From assembly GCA_938084835.1 (NCBI GenBank), contig CALKER010000006.1, forward strand, positions 310,001-374,000: a stretch of DNA of 64,000 nucleotides. The letters are read 5' to 3'. The stretch is from an uncultured Thermoguttaceae bacterium. GTDB lineage: Bacteria; Planctomycetota; Planctomycetia; Pirellulales; Thermoguttaceae. The translations under genes were made by a program, and so were the position numbers. The first letter of the stretch is position 1, and each line of letters begins with the position of its first letter. The notes beneath the pieces are model-generated. The model did not search any database and was not told the origin of the DNA. It was given only the letters and a program-made list of their open reading frames with translations. Positions 59,011 through 64,000 of the stretch are shown here, in pieces.

Positions 59011-60656
59011 GCGATGTCTCCTACGACTTTAGAGTCTGAAAGAGGTCACTTGAATTTTCACACTTGCCACAAAGTCTCGGCGCCGATTTTCCTGACCTCA
59101 AGTTTAAGGGCGGACCTAAACGCTTTTTAAAACGGCTTTGCCGCCGACGAACGATTCAAATGGTTCCTGCGGCCGAAGTAATACTTCGATTCGCCTGTCG
59201 ATCGGTTGCAGAGTTCTCCCGGTTGCAGTCGCTCCCCTCGTTTGACCTAACACAGTTTAGACCCTGGATGAAGGCACCGATCCCCTCAGGTGCCTCACCC
59301 CCTCCACGATTTGGGAGGGCATTGGTCTTCTTTTTAAGGATTGTAGTCAGAAATATGTTCGAAAAATTTCTGGAATTCTGCACCCCGTTGTTAACCGCTT
59401 ACAGAATATCCGGCCAATCTCAGCGAATCGCGGTTCCGCTTGAACTCCACCCCGCAATGTCACTTCTACCTGGCTACACTCCTTATTGGCTACCGCCAAG
59501 TAACGTCTAATTACTGCCGCCAACCTCCAAACCGCCGCGAAGCCACGGAGTGCAACGTGATTGGTCTTTCCGTTCTCGCTACTGCGTCCCTGGCCTAGAC
59601 GGCGAAGGCCTATCGTGTCTCCCGCTAAGGTGCTACCTCGTGGCTTCCATTTTTGTCACAGGGTGCGGGGTAGGGCTTCCTTTGGAAAAAATGGCACGAC
59701 CGAGGCAAGGGTCAGCGGGGTTCGGTGCGTCGGCCCCTCCGCTAGGGCTTGATCCCCAAATTCGGCCAAAACCTTTACCGCCTCATCCCCACCCTGATTT
59801 AATTTTGAGCCGAGGTACCGAGCTAACGCGGCATTGGCCAAATTCTCGTTTTCGGAATGGTCGGTAACGCTTGATGAAACTGTTTTTGCTACGGCCGAAA
59901 CCCTTCTTTGCAACGGCCGAGCAGTTACTTCGGAAAATTTACCGTTGATCCCACGATACATCCCGCTTGGCAACTGGCTATTCCCTTCAATTGTAATCTT
60001 TTTGGCGGCCTGTTGCAGCACGTAATCAAAAATGGTAACATAATTCGTGATTATACTTATATTTCTTTGCGAAGCCTTACGGTGCGAAGTTTGACGTCTA
60101 AACTAAAATGCCGTTCTTACCTCAATCCACAGCCCCCTGGGAGCTCCCTAAGCGGATCTGCACTTTCGGGACCGAAATTCGGAAGCGGAATGAGGAAAAC
60201 CGACATTTTAAAATTTTCGTTGGTGCAACGCTGGGAGCTTCCGTGCCCAATTTTGGTGCTTTTTCCGACTCGGATGCTCTAGAGATGGGGAATCCAGTAC
60301 TAGCTGTAGGGGGGAAACCAAATACAAATCTAATCCATCATTTAGGGTGGATAGCTTACACCCGATGGATGGAATGTCTCTGGACGGGACACCGTCGGTC
60401 GGTCTAAAGCTTCCAATCGGAGCTCCGCCCGAAGCTTCTGTTGGAAGAGCTTCCCGGAGATCGGATCGAAGCCACGTGGGTTTTGATGGTAGGAGTTGAT
60501 TGGAAGAAGTTGCCGTCGTGAGTTGCCTCTCGTCGCTAACGCACGTATTTTCCGAGTTTTTTGCCCAGCGCCCTCAGGCCAAAACGTTACCTGTGTCAAA
60601 AAAATTCCCGGGGGTAAGGGCGGGGATCGCCCCGGGGGTCGAAGGCTGTGAGCGGT
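59011..60656. other. Gene-poor intergenic region of 1.65 kb
   Basis: It lies between the nickel-transport genes and hpf (both minus strand). It contains the terminator at 60598-60636 and presumably the hpf promoter. Several long chance frames occur but none has protein-like character or homology that I recognise. No RNA gene is identified. Confidence 0.4.
60598..60636 (-). terminator. Intrinsic terminator after the nickel-transport genes
   Basis: Read on the minus strand, CCCGGGG and CCCCGGG (plus 60630-60636 and 60607-60613) pair as a 7-bp GC stem around a 16-base loop that itself has a CGGGG/CCCCG helix. A run of T (plus 60598-60604) follows immediately. It starts about 20 bases after the stop of the NikL-like gene, as expected for the end of that transcript. 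Confidence 0.7.
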
Positions 60657-61463
60657 TCAACTTATTCGCTTTGTTACTGTCTTTACGAAATATAATAGGG
60701 CCATCACTCCGACGATATAACCGACCCCGCCGATAATGTCTTGTAACCTCGCCCGAGCCGCGTGTTTTTCCACCATTGCCTGCAAGGAAACAACTTCTAC
60801 CCGGAGATCGCGCAGTTCATCCAGAAGTTTCTTAAGTTGATCGACCTTTTCCGCATGGTGTTCCAAACTGGCTTCCGTCCCGGAAGTGGGAACAACGTGG
60901 GGGCCTTGAACTTGCATGGTATCTCTGGGAGAGGGGTTAAGGTCTGCATCGGCATCTGCTAAAGTTTTGTCCAGAAGGTCGTGCACTGAATTTTCCCCTC
61001 TGACTTCCACCGACCGCTTCACGAGGTGTCCAAAGCCTGCGTCTGCCAGCAACGTATAGCGTCCTGGGGCGACGGCCCCGAGAGCGAATTTTCCCCCTCT
61101 GTCGCTAATGGTCTCTGCCACTAATGATCCGTTTTGAGCCTCTAGCTTAATGCGGGCGTTTGCGGCGGGTGTCCCGTCCTGAAAGTAAACTTCGCCGGAT
61201 ATTGTGTGGCCCTCGCTGCTTACGAAGGCGTGGAGCCGATGGGCCAATGCGGGCGAGGAGGATGGCACGGTCAAAATCAACATTCCCAACGCCCACGTCA
61301 AGGTAACGCCGCTGTTTCGCGGCACCCCAATCTGCTTTGATAATTCCGCCCTCACTGTACACAAAGCTCCCCACGATTTAGGCACATTCGGCAGGTATTG
61401 CTTTTGGTACCACAGATTCGTCTGTTCACTTCCTTTTGCTGCCCTGCGGAGGCCCGGACGCAC
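60657..61463 (-). CDS. NikL-like subunit of ECF nickel/cobalt transporter
   Basis: After a signal segment (LTWALGMLILTVPSSSPALA, about 55-74) comes AHRLHAFVSSEGHTISGEVYF. This opening is typical of the periplasmic carboxypeptidase-regulatory-like proteins found with NikM/CbiM. A beta-sandwich follows (GTPAANARIKLEAQNG, RGGKFALGAVAPGRYTLLADAG). Then come a helical stalk (QLKKLLDELRDLRVEVVSL) and a C-terminal membrane helix (GYIVGVMALLYFVK). NikL assists NikK, NikM, NikQ and NikO in metal uptake. The start is uncertain: the first 40 residues look non-coding, and a GTG near 61325 is likelier than 61463. Confidence 0.72.
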   Translation of the reverse strand: MRPGLRRAAKGSEQTNLWYQKQYLPNVPKSWGALCTVRAELSKQIGVPRNSGVTLTWALGMLILTVPSSSPALAHRLHAFVSSEGHTISGEVYFQDGTPAANARIKLEAQNGSLVAETISDRGGKFALGAVAPGRYTLLADAGFGHLVKRSVEVRGENSVHDLLDKTLADADADLNPSPRDTMQVQGPHVVPTSGTEASLEHHAEKVDQLKKLLDELRDLRVEVVSLQAMVEKHAARARLQDIIGGVGYIVGVMALLYFVKTVTKRIS

Positions 61464-61765
61464 ACACCAGCATAGTTGCCTTCCTTACGATTCGGAGGCC
61501 GTAACAGTTCCGGAAACGCTTGCATTCCACATATTCTCAGTCCCTTCAGGCAATTTTTGTAATCGGGAGCCGGTCCGGCACTACGAATCTTTTTGCCGAA
61601 AGCTGATGACAGACTCGCGGAACTGGCGCGCGAGCCTCGGCGTTGTGTCACCCAGGGGTCTGCGTGCGGCACCCAGCGATGGTTCTAACGGTTCCTTCGA
61701 TGGGTTTTATAAGTGAAAAATATCTGGTTCAGAGACGGTTGAAGAAGTTTTCCAAAAAGGAGATG
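61464..61765. other. Short gap between NikM-like and NikL-like genes
   Basis: About 300 bp on the same transcript. No gene is seen. If NikL starts near 61325 the gap is longer still. Nothing like nikQ or nikO is present. Confidence 0.4.
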
Positions 61766-62467
61766 TCATTCCCGCATGGGGGCGCACAATTCAGGAACTG
61801 CCGTCGGAGGTCGAACGCTTTCGGGAGTGTCAACTGCGGGTGGCTCCGGATGGGGCGCGCCGGTAATCAGTTCCGGCCGAAAGCGGAAGATGGCTGCTAA
61901 GGCGGCAGCGCTTACAAAGCCTTCTACAATGGCCCAAACACCACCCCAGAACACAAAGATGGTGGCTAGCGGCACAAATGCCCGCCCGCTGACGGCTAGG
62001 GCCCCCGCCAATAAAAGAATCCCACCCATGATGCCGATCACGCCAGCAGCAAATCCGGCGGCAAAGGCAGTGTGTGGCCCCCGAGTCAGCCACCGACGGC
62101 ACAAGTAGTAACAAACCACTGCCGGCGTTGCCATGCACACAGTGTTCACGCCTAGCGTTGTGAGTCCTCCATGCCCGAAAAGAATTGCTTGAAACCACAG
62201 CGCCACCAAGATTGCGGGAAACGCCTCCCAACCTAAAATCACTCCCACCAGACCATTGAGAACAAGATGAAAACTAACGATCCCAAAAGGGATGTGAACA
62301 AACGAAGCCACAAAAAATGCAGCGCTGAGCAAAGCCGTCCGGGGAATATCCTCCTCCTTTAGTCGCTGAAGTGCCACGGCAGTAGCCCCCGCTGTGGCAA
62401 TTCCTCCGGTTACCAGGATCGCAATCCCGGACAGGCTTCCTGAAATCGCACCTTCCGCAATGTGCAT
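61766..62467 (-). CDS. NikM/CbiM-like substrate-binding subunit of ECF nickel/cobalt transporter
   Basis: The 233-residue membrane protein begins MHIAEGAISG. In the family Met1, His2 and a further His bind the metal, and His58 in FVHIPFG is the counterpart. The conserved block FHLVLNGLVGVILGWEAFPAILVALWFQAILFGHGGLTTLGVN follows, with about six to seven membrane helices. Two C-terminal helices plus a Pro-rich tail suggest some fused NikN-like content, but I cannot separate it. The usual partners NikQ (membrane) and NikO (ATPase) are not in the window. The absence of cob/cbi genes and the NikK/NikL neighbours favour nickel over cobalt. Confidence 0.88.
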   Translation of the reverse strand: MHIAEGAISGSLSGIAILVTGGIATAGATAVALQRLKEEDIPRTALLSAAFFVASFVHIPFGIVSFHLVLNGLVGVILGWEAFPAILVALWFQAILFGHGGLTTLGVNTVCMATPAVVCYYLCRRWLTRGPHTAFAAGFAAGVIGIMGGILLLAGALAVSGRAFVPLATIFVFWGGVWAIVEGFVSAAALAAIFRFRPELITGAPHPEPPAVDTPESVRPPTAVPELCAPMRE

Positions 62468-62718
62468 AGGAACGGCTTTAGCTACAAGTAGTCGGTTAAT
62501 TTAGCGGATCAGTCGTGATTTGCGAGTGTAAAATTTGTAAACGACTTTAAGCTGGCAGGGGTTTCTTCATTGCCTCGTGGTAAATCATTTCTCAGCTGCC
62601 ATCGCAGACTCGGCTGGAGCATAAAGCCGCATGCCGCCCTGCTTTCTTAGACGGGGAGGCAACACCTCACTGCTCCATTAGCAGCTGTTTGTGGAGAAAT
62701 GCCGTGTGTTGTTTCCGC

Positions 62719-63582
62719 CTACGGATTGACCAGTAGAGCCTGTGCCGGAGCAGGGGCCGCATAGATCCAAAGCGTGCCGCCGAGCTCTAACCGAGCGGGT
62801 TGACCGTCAGGACCAGGACGCGATCCCCCATCCACAAGCGCCGCAAATCCCCACCAGCCTGCCCAGGGGATGCCGTAGCAAAAGATCCCTTGGGCATCGG
62901 TTTTTATCACTTGGGTGAGCCGTACCTCTTGCGCAACTTGCACCCGATTTCCCTGGTTCAAAAATTCCACTTCAACGTCGATACTTTCAGCCGGTTTTCC
63001 CCGGTAAAGAACCTGCCCGCGGAAGCAATTCCCCACCCAAAGTCCGTAGGGACGGGTCAGGGGGACAATTTCCACCGGTAAACCAATCTCACGATTCCAC
63101 CCCACTTGCGCCCCGGCAAAGTGAACGATGACTTTTGCCGAGTGTTGGATCCACGCTCTTTCGGTCTCCTCCCAATGTGGTGGAGCTTCCACCAGCAGAA
63201 TGTGATCGCCAGGCCGCCGCAGGGGGATGGCCACGCTCCACCATGGCCCATCCCTATCCCCAAGGTTGATAAGCTTGTCCCTCAGGTTGATCGTTGCCTC
63301 TCCCACCTTAAGGAGCACACTAACCGGGGTGCCAATGGAGATCGGCGGGGTTTGCTCCATCGGGTGTCCGAACAAGATGCGACACGAGATTTCTGTTGGC
63401 TCGTCCGATTCGACGGCATCTGTTGCGGGAATGACAACGAGAAAATGACCGGCACTAGGGCGTGCCAGCACTGCAAAAAGTATCACGGACGCAAACGCCG
63501 CCGCCAACCGCTTTAGTCCCGCAGCCGCAGCATGCGCCGTACTGATTGTTTTCATGGCGAGTGGCATCGACAGTGTGCTCAT
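62719..63582 (-). CDS. NikK-like DUF4198 secreted protein
   Basis: The 287-residue protein has a signal peptide (about 20-46, LAAAFASVILFAVLARPSAG, cleaved before HFLVVIP). A DUF4198-type beta-sandwich follows, with ILFGHPMEQTPP near the N-terminus and the closing KTDAQGIFCYGIPWAGWWGFAALVDGG. DUF4198 proteins named NikK accompany NikL and NikM in nickel ECF transporters, probably catching metal outside the cell membrane. The N-terminal His after cleavage is well placed for binding metal. It is first in the set, 251 bp before the NikM gene. ATG 63582 has no visible ribosome-binding site, and a nearby ATG (MKTIST) may be used. Confidence 0.78.
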   Translation of the reverse strand: MSTLSMPLAMKTISTAHAAAAGLKRLAAAFASVILFAVLARPSAGHFLVVIPATDAVESDEPTEISCRILFGHPMEQTPPISIGTPVSVLLKVGEATINLRDKLINLGDRDGPWWSVAIPLRRPGDHILLVEAPPHWEETERAWIQHSAKVIVHFAGAQVGWNREIGLPVEIVPLTRPYGLWVGNCFRGQVLYRGKPAESIDVEVEFLNQGNRVQVAQEVRLTQVIKTDAQGIFCYGIPWAGWWGFAALVDGGSRPGPDGQPARLELGGTLWIYAAPAPAQALLVNP

Positions 63583-64000
63583 GCAAAGACTCGAGAATGA
63601 CCAAATGGTACTAGTTTGCCCTTGTTGGTAGCTTCTCGGCCAATTGGTGCCAAGAAGATTCGAGCTTTAACAGTGGGGCCATGCTGTTCGAAACAGATTG
63701 CGCGAGATTTTACTGGTGTTACCGACTCCTATTTTGTATTACCGCAAAGTTTATCGCACGGGTGGGAGGAAGGGAAGAACCGAACTTGGAGAAGGCCATA
63801 AGGCGAGAGGCTAATACGGCCCGGCGAAGAAAACCAACGAAGAAATTCCTTGGCCAAAAAAGGTCCTGCAGCCATCTGACAAGCGATACCCAATTCACGC
63901 CTTCGTTCGCCTCTGGACGACAGGACTACCACGGTTTCAATACTTTATTGTCTCTATCAAGCTAGTGACTTTCTTCCATCTAAGTTTTTCCTTCAGTTGG
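63583..64000. other. Right-edge non-coding sequence
   Basis: This is upstream of the NikK-like gene and should hold its promoter. Frames present on both strands are short and show no homology I recognise. Nothing like a known nickel or cobalamin riboswitch was identified. Confidence 0.4.

Noticed and set aside
59064..59510. 148-codon plus-strand frame in the gap between hpf and the nickel genes
   Set aside because: The composition is irregular (many Arg, Pro, Cys), there is no ribosome-binding site and no recognisable fold or family.
62468..62718. Possible cobalamin or NiCo riboswitch before the NikM-like gene
   Set aside because: I looked for the B12-box consensus and the conserved core on the minus strand; only partial matches (AGCCGAGTCTGC) occur and the required stems are not evident.

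Overview
The window looks like chromosome from a planctomycete, probably a thermophilic member of the Pirellulales (Thermogutta-like). This is an inference. It rests on the mix of a Hanks-type kinase, an FHA protein, a secreted protein resembling planctomycete-specific DUF1598, an RNase E/G with a long insertion in its S1 region, giant proteins of unknown function, scattered rather than clustered housekeeping genes, and several gene-poor stretches of 1-1.6 kb. I found no rRNA, tRNA, insertion sequence or cas gene.

Layout. The left edge cuts an xseA gene (exonuclease VII large subunit) whose first 65 codons lie on the minus strand. Then follow a nitroreductase, a soluble Ser/Thr kinase, an AsmA-like anchored protein downstream of aroC, an FHA protein convergent with a stand-alone CheB, and ftsH. 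About 100-190 bp before ftsH lie two degenerate CRISPR-like repeats 62 bp apart. Next come a Gfo/Idh oxidoreductase, a UroD-like protein, miaA, mutS, a MoaD/ThiS-like carrier, and a pair made of a Tat-type FAD oxidoreductase and a NapH-like membrane iron-sulfur protein.

From 23.5 to 49.1 kb every gene is on the minus strand, and this is the remarkable part of the window. In transcription order it holds: a membrane-anchored 943-residue protein; a secreted DUF1598-like protein (8-nt overlap); a 611-residue protein; a MoxR/RavA-type AAA+ ATPase (TAATG overlap, strong RBS); a 525-residue protein; a 1065-residue protein with a long coiled coil; two small helical proteins; a 573-residue protein with four N-terminal membrane helices; and a ~3274-residue protein with a membrane segment at each end and a huge propeller-like middle. 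I read it as one envelope-spanning, AAA+-powered system. It may be a divergent relative of the MoxR-vWA-beta-propeller ternary conflict systems, but I see no canonical vWA MIDAS motif. Most of its proteins have no function I recognise.

The right part holds a xylose-isomerase homologue with an altered metal ligand, then a minus-strand group hpf - ptsN - HPr - ptsI - DUF2344 - rne/rng. This is a PTS lacking any visible sugar permease and probably regulatory. The last three minus-strand genes encode NikK-like, NikM/CbiM-like and NikL-like subunits of an ECF nickel/cobalt transporter. They end at a good intrinsic terminator, and the NikQ and NikO energy-coupling genes are absent.
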